Source of the DNA: Chrysophaeum taylorii
Taxonomy: Eukaryota; Sar; Pelagophyceae; Pelagomonadales; Pelagomonadaceae
Reading direction: 5' to 3'
Assembly (NCBI GenBank): GCA_029834535.1
Contig: JAQMWT010000356.1
Location: 62,001 to 126,000, forward strand
Length of the DNA: 64,000 nucleotides
Shown here: positions 50,230 through 61,258 of the stretch, one piece after another
Numbering within the stretch: the first letter of the stretch is position 1
Layout of the letters: each line of letters starts with the position of its first letter
Translations under genes and position numbers: made by a program
The notes under the pieces: generated by a model
The model's database searches: none
Told to the model about the DNA's origin: nothing
The model's input: the letters and a program-made list of their open reading frames with translations, nothing else

Positions 50230-52959
50230 ATGGTGCAGAGCTTGATACTGTTCACGCACCTCGAGCGGCGACGGCTGGTGGTTTCGCCGTCGTGGGGCGC
50301 CGTATGCTACTCGATCCGACTCCGCGTGCCTCCAGCGCAGGTCGTGCGGGTGACGATCGAGTGCAAATCAGCACTGCTCAAGGTATCGCCGTCGTCGATG
50401 CGGTTTACCGCGCGCGACTGGGAGCGGAACCAGCAGGTGTTTGTGGTCGCGCGGCTGTTTCCGGCACTCGCGGGGTCCGAGGGGTGCGTGGCGCGGCTCC
50501 AGCACGTGGTCCATTCCGAGGACGAGCGATTCGTCGAACGGATTCCGTGGCTCGAGGTCGAGTTCCATCGAGGTGCTTCGGGAAGTCTGTTGAGTTTCGG
50601 GGGATCGTGGTTGGGGGAAGTCGAGGCGGCCCGCGACGATCAGCAGGAGCTCGTGTCGTCCGACAGCGAGATCGAGGAGAACGCGGAAGCATACGCGGAG
50701 CGAGCGATCCGACGGGCGCGGGGCGGCGCGTGGTGCGGCGCGGGCGCGGGCGACTCGCACGCCCTCGTGGTCAAAGCCAACGGGCGGGTTTTCGCGTGCG
50801 GGGCGAACGACGCGGGGCAGCTGGGGGTCGGGGACCGGCGCGACCGGGCCGCGCCCGTCGAGCTCGCCGATTTCTTCGGCTCGAGGGTTATAGTTTCTGC
50901 CGTCGCGTGCGGCGCGTTTCACTCGGCCGCCGTGACGTCCGAAGGCGAGGTTTACACCTGGGGCTCCAACGCGAGCGGCCAGCTCGGCTGCTCGGAGGCC
51001 CCCGATCCGTGTCCGACGCCCCGGAGGGTCGAGGGCTTGGCGGACTACGCCGTCACGAGGATTTCGTGCGGGGCGGCGCACGCGATGTGCGCCGCCGAGT
51101 CGCCACGAACTCTAACGAGCGTCCTCTTCGCCTGGGGTAACGCGAGAACCGGCGCCCTCGGGATTCCAGGTGTCGGCGGCGTCGTGCGGACGCCGACGAG
51201 GGTGCCAGTCCGAGGCGACTTTGTTGTCGACGTCTCGTGCGGCGCTCTCCATAGCGCGGTCGTCGATTCGGAGGGGAGGCTGCTGACCTGCGGCGCGGAC
51301 GACGCCGGCCAGCTCGGAAGGGTGAATGGCAAACGGGACGTGTTCGTGCCGGTGGTCCTCCCCGGAGTTGCGACGCAAGCGGCGCTCGGCGGCGCCCACA
51401 CGCTGGTTTTGCTCTCGACCTCGGAGATCTTCGCGTGCGGCGACAACAGCTACGGCCAGCTCGGCCTCGGGAAGGACGCGGCGGCGGGACGCCGCAAGAT
51501 GACGCGCGTCGACCCTCTTGGAGGGGTGGCCGTCGCGGCGATCGTCGCCGGCTTTTCCTCGAGCGCGGCGCTCACGAGGTGCGGAAGGTGCTACGTCTGG
51601 GGACAATGCGGTCTCCCGTCGTCGTCGTCCGCGAGGATTAAAAATAACGTGTCCGAGGACCTGTGGCTTCCGTCGCTCGCGCCTACGATATCGTCGTGCC
51701 GCGCGATGCATCTCGCGCTCGGTCGCGCGCATTTCCTTGCCCTCACCGCTCTCTCGACGCAGCGCGTCCGCGTTTTGCGCGGCCAGGTTCGCAAGTTTGC
51801 GAGAGACGTCAAGCACCACGTCAAGATGCTCGCGTACGAAACAAAAAATCTCGCGGCGCGCCAGCGCGACGCGTTGAGGCAAGCGCGACGCTCGTGGGTC
51901 AAGGCCCGCAAGCTCGCCAAGCTTTTCGAGCAAATCAAGGTCGACGACCTGACGCGGCGACGCGTTCGCGACCGCGCCGTGTCGCGTTTGGAACGCGCGC
52001 GCCTCGACAGAATTCTCCACAAAAAAGAAACCACTACCGCGCGCCGGCGAGACCTCTTCGCCTCGACGCGGTCCGACCGCCTCTGGGTAAGAGCGCAGCT
52101 CCAGCTGCGGTTTGCGAGAGCCTTGTATCCGCGAAAGCGCGCTCTTCTTCTCGAAGAGGACGACTCGGGGGTTATTCGACATAACTTCGAAGCCATTTTT
52201 TTCGTCGCGGGCGCCAAGGCGACGACGCCTCTTCGAGCCGTCTCTTCGCTCTTCCGCGCGAGCTTCGACCTCGCGCTCCTCGCATACCTCGAAAATCTCC
52301 TCAGGCTCGACAAAACCTCGCGTCGAAGAGAAGCCAAGGCTGGAGTCGCGAGGAGGGCGATGCTCGTCTCTTCCTTTGTCAAGAAGAACAACAACCGACT
52401 CTCCGCGTCCCCGCCAATGATCGTGCCGCGGAGGAGGGCCTACGCGCCGCTCCCCGCACAACGAGAAGAAGAAGAAGAAGAAAAAGTGGTTTTTCGAGAC
52501 GACGTCGCGATCGTCGTCGCCGAGGCGCCCGTTCCGGTCGAGCGCCCTCCTCCTTCTCCGGTGGTGGTGGAATCCAAAGTACGACGCCCCCCGCGGAGAA
52601 CCACCGAGGCGCTGCCCCCCGAAATCCCCCGCCTCCTCGAGGCCGCAATCTTGGATCGTCGCTACTCGAAAGGGGCGCGCCTCGAGATCCCGGATACCGT
52701 CAAGGCTAAGCGCCTCGCCGACTACCAGAGGAAACGCCGCCAACTTGCCGATCGCCGCCAACGCCAGAAGCAATCCGAAACAGAGGAATGGCGCACGCGC
52801 CAGTTCGGTAGGTGGCTCAAGCTCGCTGGACGCGAGCTTCGCGACGCCCTCGACCCGACCATCACAATCTCGAGACCTTCCTCTGCTGCTGCGCTCCGTG
52901 CGAGGCCGCCCTCGGCATCACGCGCCCGCCGCGCCAGGGTCCTGGTCGTCCCAAGATAG
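50230..52959 (+). CDS. RCC1-repeat protein with N-terminal beta domain and long basic C-terminal helices
   Basis: 909 residues from ATG 50230. N-terminal ~110 residues: CYSIRLRVPP..VVRVTIECKS..LKVSPSSMRFTARDWERNQQV, a pattern seen in Calx-beta/cadherin-like beta-sandwich repeats (SSLTFT..NWN.PQ.V), usually extracellular, here without a signal peptide. Residues about 170-475 hold six to seven RCC1 blades (HALVVKANGRVFACGANDAG, EVYTWGSNASGQLG, LLTCGADDAGQLG, IFACGDNSYGQLGLG). The rest is Arg/Lys-rich, mostly helical. RCC1 blades act as scaffolds or exchange factors; no catalytic domain is attached. Converges on the secreted-protein gene, 311 bp between stops. Confidence 0.8.
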   Translation: MVQSLILFTHLERRRLVVSPSWGAVCYSIRLRVPPAQVVRVTIECKSALLKVSPSSMRFTARDWERNQQVFVVARLFPALAGSEGCVARLQHVVHSEDERFVERIPWLEVEFHRGASGSLLSFGGSWLGEVEAARDDQQELVSSDSEIEENAEAYAERAIRRARGGAWCGAGAGDSHALVVKANGRVFACGANDAGQLGVGDRRDRAAPVELADFFGSRVIVSAVACGAFHSAAVTSEGEVYTWGSNASGQLGCSEAPDPCPTPRRVEGLADYAVTRISCGAAHAMCAAESPRTLTSVLFAWGNARTGALGIPGVGGVVRTPTRVPVRGDFVVDVSCGALHSAVVDSEGRLLTCGADDAGQLGRVNGKRDVFVPVVLPGVATQAALGGAHTLVLLSTSEIFACGDNSYGQLGLGKDAAAGRRKMTRVDPLGGVAVAAIVAGFSSSAALTRCGRCYVWGQCGLPSSSSARIKNNVSEDLWLPSLAPTISSCRAMHLALGRAHFLALTALSTQRVRVLRGQVRKFARDVKHHVKMLAYETKNLAARQRDALRQARRSWVKARKLAKLFEQIKVDDLTRRRVRDRAVSRLERARLDRILHKKETTTARRRDLFASTRSDRLWVRAQLQLRFARALYPRKRALLLEEDDSGVIRHNFEAIFFVAGAKATTPLRAVSSLFRASFDLALLAYLENLLRLDKTSRRREAKAGVARRAMLVSSFVKKNNNRLSASPPMIVPRRRAYAPLPAQREEEEEEKVVFRDDVAIVVAEAPVPVERPPPSPVVVESKVRRPPRRTTEALPPEIPRLLEAAILDRRYSKGARLEIPDTVKAKRLADYQRKRRQLADRRQRQKQSETEEWRTRQFGRWLKLAGRELRDALDPTITISRPSSAAALRARPPSASRARRARVLVVPR

Positions 52960-53270
52960 TATTTTGAATACTACTTCCCGAGCGGCGATCCTCGTACTCT
53001 CGTATAGTCGCCGCGGTGGTAATACGCGTCGCAAACTCATTTTTTCTATGCCACTTCGGCCCCACGCCCTCGGCACATGCGCACCAACTTGAAGTCAGCC
53101 AAAGTCAGCCTGGAATAAATAATAAGCGGCATTTTGAGGAGACCGGTTTTCTTCTTCTTCTTCTTCTTAAAATTCTCGCGCGAGAATTGAGATGCCCCGA
53201 GTCTCGACCAAAGGAAAAAAGCGCGCGGCGCCGGCCGGCTTTTATGGTAGTGACGAAAATGGAGGGAACT

Positions 53271-54333
53271 TTAGTTGTCGTATGTGATAGTCGGGTAGAT
53301 GTCCGGGATGAGGGCGCTGGTCTGGGCGGGGTCGAGTGGGCCCGTGTAGTTAATGGCGTCGTAGTCGTAGGTGATGATGCGCACGAGAATGAGGGGAAAC
53401 TCGTTGTCGTCGGCCCATCGGATTGTGTTATTGGAAACTGGTCCGGTGTAAGAAGCGCTAGCCGCGGTGAGGACGTAGGAACCGTCCGGCTGGATGAAAT
53501 CGTAGAAGGGCAGCGCGTCTTCGGTAGCCGTGGTGTTCTGGTTGACGGCGATGAAATCGAAGAAGGGCCGAACGCCGGTAATGTTGAAGGTGCCCGTGAT
53601 GGTGGCGACCTGGCCGGAGCCGACAATGGAGAAGAGGTAGACATGGGACGGGTCGGAGAAGAGGGAGCTGGTGTCGCCGGGCAGCGCAAATTGAGTGGGC
53701 TCGGCCGAGGTCACGGTCGCGCTGGAGGCGGCGATAATGTCCTGGATAAAACCCTCGAGAAAGCGGGAGAGGATTGTGCGGAGTGTCGTCGAGAGGGGCG
53801 GGACGGCGGCGGATGTGAACTCTTCTATCTTCGTCACGTTGAAGAGGTTTGCCTCGAGGTCGGCATCCGAAAAAATCTCGGGATCGAGATAGTAGCGCTG
53901 GAGGACGAATTTTATCGAGTCGTTGGTCGCGACGTCCATGGAGACCTGCGCCGAGTCAGGCCGGCGCCATTGGCCAGCGCACCTTGCCATTCGAACCCCG
54001 ATCGAAGATGGGCGGTATCGACGGATCCGCGTTGCCGTTCTCGTCGTACGCTATCAAGTTGACCTGGTAAACGCCCTCGCCGCTCGGGAACGTGCCCTCG
54101 AAGACGTATCGGCTGTTCTTGGGCACCAACGTCACGAAGTACGATGCGATGCTCGATGGGTAAGCGACGTTCAATATGTCGCGCGCAGGATCCGCATAAT
54201 CAAACTCGGACAATACGATCCACGACCGTGCAAAACAGGCTTCGAGCAGCTCGCCGCGCGCCGCCTCGAGAATCTGATCCGCTAACTTTGCTCGCACGCC
54301 CGCCAAGGCGAGAAACGCAACAACCGATTTCAT
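53271..54333 (-). CDS. Secreted glycoprotein of unknown family, two exons with a 37-nt intron
   Basis: Exon 1 is 54333-53983 (signal MKSVVAFLALAGVRA, then RYVFEGTFPSGEGVYQVNL), exon 2 is 53945-53271. Between them a 37-nt intron (53982-53946) begins GTGCGC and ends GCAG; it is phase 0 and joins ...GSNGK to VSMDVATNDS..., 341 residues in total. Exon 2 has several N-glycosylation sequons (NTTA, NNTI, NYTG) and strands typical of a beta-rich extracellular protein (FSIVGSGQVATITGTFNITG). I recognise no family. A second copy of exon 2 is at 62748-63416. The neighbouring gypsy-type element starts 1.17 kb upstream. Confidence 0.7.
53946..53982 (-). other. 37-nt GT-AG intron
   Basis: Without it the two halves of the secreted-protein gene lie in different frames; with it they join in phase 0. 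Confidence 0.7.
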
Positions 54334-55502
54334 CGCGTTGTTCGGCTTCTTTTTTCTTACTTCTTACAGGATCTGCCCCGTGCTTCTCATTGGGAAATGT
54401 TTTGCGTGTTTGTCTGTCTGTTTGTTTTTAAATTTTTAAAAGGTCGGCTGCTAAGAGGGGGGTGTGTGTTTATTAGTCTGTCTGTTTGTTTTTAATAAAG
54501 GTCGACTGCTAAGAGCGGGGGGGTGGTGCATGAAAGGATGTGTGTGGTTTTGTGGGGTAGGAGGGATGGGCGTAGATAGGTATGCGGGACCTAGTCGGGG
54601 TCATCGCCGAGTCGTGGGGCAGGCGAAGAGAGGACGGGCCCCGCCCGTATGTCGTACGCATGCTGCCGCCGGACGTATGTGCGACGAAGGGTTTGTTTTA
54701 TTAGGGCCGGCGGGGTAGGGCCTTGAAGTTTTGAGCTAACGCGTCAGTCATGAATGGCAAGGCTAGGCACGTCCGCTGGCGCAAGAATGGTGCTTAGCGG
54801 ACAAATACCCCCTGCTCTGATCTCCCGCTCTCATCGTCACATGTATAGAATTCTTTACAAAACAAATCACTTTTCTTGTGGATTTCTCGAAAGTAGGTCA
54901 TGTAACTAACTCCGCCTTCTTATTCCACTCAGCCACATGTACTCTCATAATTTTTTGCGACGAAATCCGCCCGCCATGTCGCCGCGGCGATACATCGCAT
55001 AGTAGTTCTTTGATCCTGCAGTTGATGGCACCGAGCTCAGCTACACATTCGGTCCCACACCCTCGGTATGTCTCAAAACAGAACGCAACTGGACGCCAGC
55101 CAGCCTGGAAGAATCGATGTTTTGAGGAGGCCGGTATTCTCCTCTCGCAAGAATTGATGCACCGCTTCGCAACCACTAAGCGCGCGCGTTTGCTGTCGGA
55201 AACTCCGTCGAAATAGTAATTTGAATGGAGCTCCGCGCACAGCTTTTTTTGTCTGAAAGTCATCGTCTGGAATACGAGGGCGCTTGTGCTGCCAATCGGG
55301 AGCAACAGCACACTCTGCTGAGCTGTGTGTTAAAAGCAGCGGACACGAAGACGCGCATCAAACACGCAGACGATCCATAGACGTAGTAGTATAAATATGT
55401 ATATATGCTGGCGGCGTCCAACACGCTTAACCCGGGGGCCGACACGCGGTCAGCCTCCCTTGTTAAAGTCATTAACACCACGCTCGTGTTCCTTCTGTGC
55501 GC
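54334..55502. other. Intergenic, no gene; contains small duplications
   Basis: A ~50-bp unit (gtctgtctgtttgtttttaa ... ctgctaagag) occurs at about 54412-54461 and again at 54477-54519. 55103-55160 resembles 53106-53195 (agcctggaa ... ttttgaggag ... gaattga). No supported coding frame. Confidence 0.5.
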
Positions 55503-55833
55503 TGTAGTGGTTTTCTCAGATACCCGCCCCTCTTGGCCGGGCCAGAGGCCTCAACAACCCTCTCTCCCAACCCGAACCGCGGGTGAAACCACCACACGCC
55601 CGATCTCATCGTAAACACTCACGCCATCTCAAAATCGGACAATAAAATTGAGGGTAATAACAAGAAGACAGCAAGAAAGCAATATAAAAGCCTGGTACAT
55701 TGGGTTCAGTGGAAGCGCAGGTGAGGGTGTCAAGGTGACACCCCCCCCATAATCGCAAGGTCAGTGCCAGGGCAACAATCAGGGTGAGTGATGTGGCAGG
55801 CAGGCAAGTGGGGGGATGGGCGTTACTGCCACA
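55503..55833 (-). repeat. 3' LTR of the gypsy-type element
   Basis: 331 bp; about 93% identical by eye to 62311-62642, with a run of C at about 55740. Confidence 0.9.
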
Positions 55834-58800
55834 GGAGCCATCTACTTGAGATGAAGTCGTCCTCGACTTCAAGAGTGACGAAGGTCACGCTCACGAATGG
55901 TACGATAAGCTCGGTCAGCTACATCAGCAGGAACTTTGTTGCTGTGGAGGGCCGAAGTTACTGACGAGGACATCGATTTCATCCGGGCGAAAATCAGTCA
56001 CACTGGGTTCACAGCCTTCCATGTTTGGTCGTAGGCGTGTGAAGCTACCTCCGTCAGGGTCCTTGTATTCTGGTCTTAAGCGTCGCTCGGCCAGGGGCTT
56101 ATTAGTAGGATCAAAAACACGAGGATCATCGATCGCGCGGTCCCAAATCGGTATAGCAGGGAAGCGTAACTGTATCATTGTCGTGATCATATTCTTCATA
56201 GACTTCGGCAACGTAGATACGCTTCTTCCACGCGTTGGATCGTCCTTTAACCCTGAAAATCACGAACTTGCCATCTTTGAAACGGTCGCGGTCTGAAGGT
56301 AAATGCAGAGGGGCTGAAGAAGTGTCGATGGTTGGCACTTTCAAAGGCACAATCTGTTGTACAGATACTACAACCGACCCAGAATCACCGTCGTTGACGT
56401 CCTGAATTTCGTAAACGACGGGAGAGATCCTTCTGGTAACTATGTAAGGCCCGCGCCAAATGGGCCGTAGCTTGTGGCGCGTCTTAGGCACGAAACGCAG
56501 AACATAATCACCTGAGGGAAACTGAATGTCAATTTGGTGGGCATCATAGTTGAGTTTTTGGCTCTCCTGTGCCTTTTGGTGAGATCGTGTAACGAGTCGA
56601 CTATAAAATTCAAGCTTGTTCTTAAAGTCCATCAAAATCTGCTGACGCGATTGCGGTAGATCACGCTGTACACTCAAAAGATTGTAATCGGGTGGTAACA
56701 GGGGTTGTTTGCCGGTACGCATCATGAAAGGTGAAATCTTCGTTCCCGGAATGTACATTCTATTGTACATGAATGCAACATATGGGAGGAAATTCGACCA
56801 ATCTGGCTGACGCTGTTCATCGATCGCAGCCCTCAAGAAGGCTTTGATAAATCGGTTGACACGTTCAGTGTGGTTACTCTGAGGGTGATACGGAAGGGTA
56901 GTACGATAACGTACGTTGAATTGACGAACAAATGTGCGAAATAACCTGTTCGCGAACTCATTTCCATTATCCGTGACAATGCACCGTGGGAGACACCCCT
57001 CAAGTAAAATCTTGTCCACAAACACGTTCAAAATTGAATAATCATGCTTGGTGTTGATCAGAGCCAATTTCAAGAAATGCGACGCTGCATCGTACATCGC
57101 AAGTATGTACGTGTACAAGTCAGCACCTCGCAGAGGTCCAATCAGATCCATACCTAGGACATAACAATCTCCGACGCGATTCGGTTGACAGAGCAAGCCA
57201 TGACGCTTATGCATGGTGGATCGAATTTTCTGGCTGCAAATAATGCAAGCATTGACGACCTCATTAACTGACGATGAGACGTTTGGCTGCCAATACCGTT
57301 CTAAAATTTGACTCGCTGTGGAGTCTCGTCCTACATGGCCTCCGAACAATCCTCGGTGATACATGGCGATTACACGCTTTCGCATCGACTGAGGGACCAC
57401 AATAAGACGTTGAGAATCCAAATCATCGACCTTATCAACTTCATACTGTACGGATGACTGCTCGTCTTGATCTTTCTGTTCAGAATCGAGATTTCGTCCG
57501 ATTCGCTTGCATGTGTCATCTTCAGCTTGTTTTTTCGCTATCGCATCGAGAGTGATCTCATCCTCAGCTTGATCCGCAAAAGGAAGACGTTCGACGGAGT
57601 CAACTGGCTCAGACTCGTACGAGAATTAAGGCGGTTGTACGTTCTGTCGCGTACTAACTGCTGCCATAGCTGCGGTGGGTCCGCTGTCCGTCGGTATAGG
57701 CATCGTCACCGAAGAGAAGGTGAAGCAGGCTGTGTCAGGTACATCGGTGGGGATTTCCTCGAAGATCAAATAAACTTCATTGATCGGTTCCCCGTCTTCG
57801 TCTTTCTCGATCAACTTGTCGATAGGGTTGCGCGACAGACAATCCGGGATGCGCATGCCAGGGGAATTTCCAGGCTTGTATCCGAGCTCCCGGTCGGACG
57901 CAGCAAGCCGCATAGCCCATCGCGCTAATTGTCCAGACGTATGGTTTGAATCCCGAAGAAATATCAAATTACGATGATCCGTCTCTAATTTCGTCTGATG
58001 TCTTTCGATATAAAATCGGAAATTCTCAAGAGCGGAGAGTACTGCGAGGAGTTCCAAGCGCCGAGGATCATACTTCCTCGTCGATTTAGGCACGGTTCGA
58101 CTCCAGTACTCATTAACTCTCTCTTCTATTCTTTCTCTTCCATAGTCGTCAACGACTGGTACCTTTTGAAATAGGTAAGCACCCAACCCATGCGCGGAAG
58201 CATCAGTTCGAATGTAGAAAGGCAACGAGTAATCAGGTTGGTAGACATCCTTCGAAGTGACAATAGCCTCGATGATGGCATCCCAAGCTCCCTGACACTC
58301 TTTCGTCCATTCGAATTTACGTCCGGCAACGTCAGTTGTCCTAATGGCTCTGCAACCTTCGCAAAATTCCTTACATAACGACGGCAAAAACTCCCCATTC
58401 CAAGGAAAGACCGCACTTGCTTCTTAGGGTCAGCATCCGACAAAGTGCCGGGAATTGGCATGTGTCTGATGGCTTCTAAAGATCTCGGTGATGGAAGCAG
58501 TCCGTTCGGGGTGGACAAATGACCCAAAAACTCAATGACTTCTTGCATGAAGTGTATCTTCTTGATCTTGGCGCTGTACCCTTTCAAGGCGAGATGGGGA
58601 AGAACTTGCACAAGGCACTGCAAGTGATTCTTTGTATCCGCGTGACCGGCGAGAGTATCGTCGATATATGCCACGAGATCACGATATAGCCATTTCGACT
58701 AGTCAGTGTTTAACTGCTTACAAAACAAACTTCCGGCTGGTTTGACTCCCAAAGGTAGACGCATGTGGCTGTACGCTCCCAGAGGACTAGTGAAGGTTAC

Positions 58801-59743
58801 CACATCTTGTGCATCTAGCGACAATCGTAAATTGAGATAGCCCCAACGAATATCCAAGCTGGAACGACAGAACTTGTCGATGAGAAACATCAACGCGTCC
58901 GCCATGCTCACACTCGGCCAGCTATCATGCTTGAGCAATGCATTGAGGCGCCGCAGGTCGACAGCTGCCCTAAAACATTGGAAGTGCCAGGTTCAGCACC
59001 TTTCTTAGGCAACATCAAAATAGGGAAACCGCATGGAGAATTCGCGGGACGAATAACTCCGTCTCGGGTCCATTCTTCAATCTGCATCCGCAGGCATTCA
59101 ATCTTCTCTTTCGACAACCGATATGGCGAGAGTTTGACTGGAGTCGGGTTCTCTTCTTTGAACCGGAGCGTCACTTCAGGTGAATCAACAGGTCTCATCA
59201 CATCATCAAAAAATGCCCACGAATACGAAATTGGATGCTTCATCATCAGCTTCTCGTCATCATCTAAAGCAGGGTGCTCTGTAATACCCAACTCAGCCAT
59301 CACCTCTTCGACCTGCGCGACGGTCGGAGGGATGACCTGCATGCTCTCCTGATCCGCAAAATGAGGAGGCATCACCGGTAAAGGTTGGCCATGTTCGTCG
59401 TGAGGCGCGTCCGCCCACGGAACGTCGTACTTATTGAAATACGCAGGTCGCTCCTTCGCGGTGCATTCTTCTTCAGCAGTTGCGGAGGGCTGGTTGTTGG
59501 TTTGGTTGCTCTGCATAACAGCAGTAGCGACGGTGCCCCCTGCAAAAGATTGAGCCGTCCCAGGCGATGTAACCAAAGGTGGTGGTGGGGTGGTGGTGGC
59601 AGCAGCTGATGGTGCAGGACTCGCAGGAGAGTAGAGTTCATCGGGCGAAATCCATGACACACTTCGAGTGGCAGGGTCGAGCGTTGGAATGCGCGACTCG
59701 ACAGCAAAGAGCGAAAACCGTAGAATACGGTGATCAGGTTGTG

Positions 59744-61258
59744 CTATCGTAGTCGTCGCAATATTCCGCAACTTACGAAATTTCGAAGTGAAGGATCAAA
59801 CGAATTGTGCACTGCTAGCGCGATCCGCGCCATAGTCGCGGGTGGCACTATACTGCCAAGCATCTTCATAGTTGCTGTCTCCGAGACTTTCTCACCACAT
59901 TGCCACGTAGCAGGAACGGTCATAATTTCCTGGTGCATCTGCAACGTGAGTGGACGGGTGTTCGAGAAGTGAGGTCCCATTTGTAGTTTATTGCGCGTCA
60001 CCGTGAAGGCAGGGCCGATAGCCGAGCGCGTAGATGAAAAACTGTTCACTAGAATGAGCGGGTGACCACCCGTAAATCCCAACGCTGGCCCAAAACGGTT
60101 CCGTAAATTCGGTGGTACACGCGATAATAACGGCAGTTCCAAGCGAACATTGCAAGCAAGTAGGCGCGTGCGCGAGCACAGCAATTCTGGTGTAATACTA
60201 TAAAAATCGACAATGCGCGGCACATAAAATTTGTGATGCACAAAAGGGATCACTGATGGTTCCTGCTCGAGCGTCCATCGTCCAATTACATAAGGTGCGT
60301 TGCGGAAATGACGCAGGATCCAAGAAGTAATAGTAGCGCCCTTGCGTGCGTCCCTGTAGTGCAAATTGGCAGTCGAACCATAGATACACGGAGGACTTGC
60401 GTGAAAATAAGAATGCTTCCAAAATTCTGAATGTAAATACGACAACACCAAGTCGTATGTACGACGATGAGATTTCCCCAACTCGTGCAAAACATAGGGA
60501 ATCTTAGGAAAATTGAGCGCAAAGGTGGCTCGGGCTTGTGGACAAGCATCCAAAGCCAAGACAATGCGAAATGAAGTGGTGTAAAGTTCATTGCATCGCC
60601 GGATACCCAACGTTGATCCTCCAGAGCCAGCAAAAGAGACGAAGACAAAGATGTAGGTGATGGGTATCCAAACCAAGGAGGCATGCTTAGATAGGAGCTC
60701 CTTAGCAGTCGCCTCCATCTCCATTTCTGGTGTTTTTTTTTTTACTTCTTCATCTGGAGGTGGCTCAGGAGGAGGTCTATCACTCAAGACATCCTCCTCG
60801 ACTTCATTCTCGTCAACAGCAGCCATGAAAGTCGCATGACAAACGTCCTCAGTGGCTTCTAGCTGCATGTTGACAAATCCTTCTTGTGGCATGATCTCGC
60901 CTTCCACCTTACGCTGCAACTGCATAAACCACGCGTTAACCTCATCCTGGGTCTTGGTGATTTGCCCGGTGAGAGGCGAAAACGTGATACGAGTCATACC
61001 AGCAGCTCCCTTCTTGATCTGAAGTATCTCTTCTTCGTCACGAGGATGTGCCGAACAAGGTTCAGTATGATGCTGCGGGGTAGGCTCCGGTCGACTTCGC
61101 GGTGGCTGATCATCGGTTAGCGCCGATACAGCGTCATCCTCTTCGGGCGAAACACGCGTGGCATCCGGAGAGGTTGGCCGTGCCTCTCGAGCATGCGCCC
61201 GCGTGGATTCCTCCACCATTCGTCGGAGTCGGTCGATGTCGATCCGCTGCTGCTCCAC
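59744..61258 (-). CDS. Cytosine-C5 DNA methyltransferase frame inside the gypsy-type element
   Basis: 504 codons. Residues 1-200: coiled, charged segment (MEQQRIDIDRLRRMVEEST), Pro/Glu-rich linker, then FVFVSF. From about 203 to 490 the C5-methyltransferase motifs occur in order: motif I FAGSGGSTLG (208-218, S-adenosylmethionine loop); LALDACPQARATFALNFP (acidic residue and following helix as in motif II/III); motif IV ASPPC with the catalytic-type Cys (287-291); a motif VI-like stretch WTLEQEPSV; motif VIII-like CSRTRLLACN; motif IX-like LTLQMHQEIMTVPATW; and motif X LGSIVPPATMARIA. Position before the polymerase makes it a part of the element rather than a host gene. Such captures are known in a few eukaryotic lineages; element-borne C5 methyltransferases are thought to methylate the element's own DNA. 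Confidence 0.85.
   Translation of the reverse strand: MEQQRIDIDRLRRMVEESTRAHAREARPTSPDATRVSPEEDDAVSALTDDQPPRSRPEPTPQHHTEPCSAHPRDEEEILQIKKGAAGMTRITFSPLTGQITKTQDEVNAWFMQLQRKVEGEIMPQEGFVNMQLEATEDVCHATFMAAVDENEVEEDVLSDRPPPEPPPDEEVKKKTPEMEMEATAKELLSKHASLVWIPITYIFVFVSFAGSGGSTLGIRRCNELYTTSFRIVLALDACPQARATFALNFPKIPYVLHELGKSHRRTYDLVLSYLHSEFWKHSYFHASPPCIYGSTANLHYRDARKGATITSWILRHFRNAPYVIGRWTLEQEPSVIPFVHHKFYVPRIVDFYSITPELLCSRTRLLACNVRLELPLLSRVPPNLRNRFGPALGFTGGHPLILVNSFSSTRSAIGPAFTVTRNKLQMGPHFSNTRPLTLQMHQEIMTVPATWQCGEKVSETATMKMLGSIVPPATMARIALAVHNSFDPSLRNFVSCGILRRLR

Noticed and set aside
51112-52773. 553-codon minus-strand frame opposite the RCC1 gene
   Set aside because: Shadow frame with low-complexity Arg/Glu composition.
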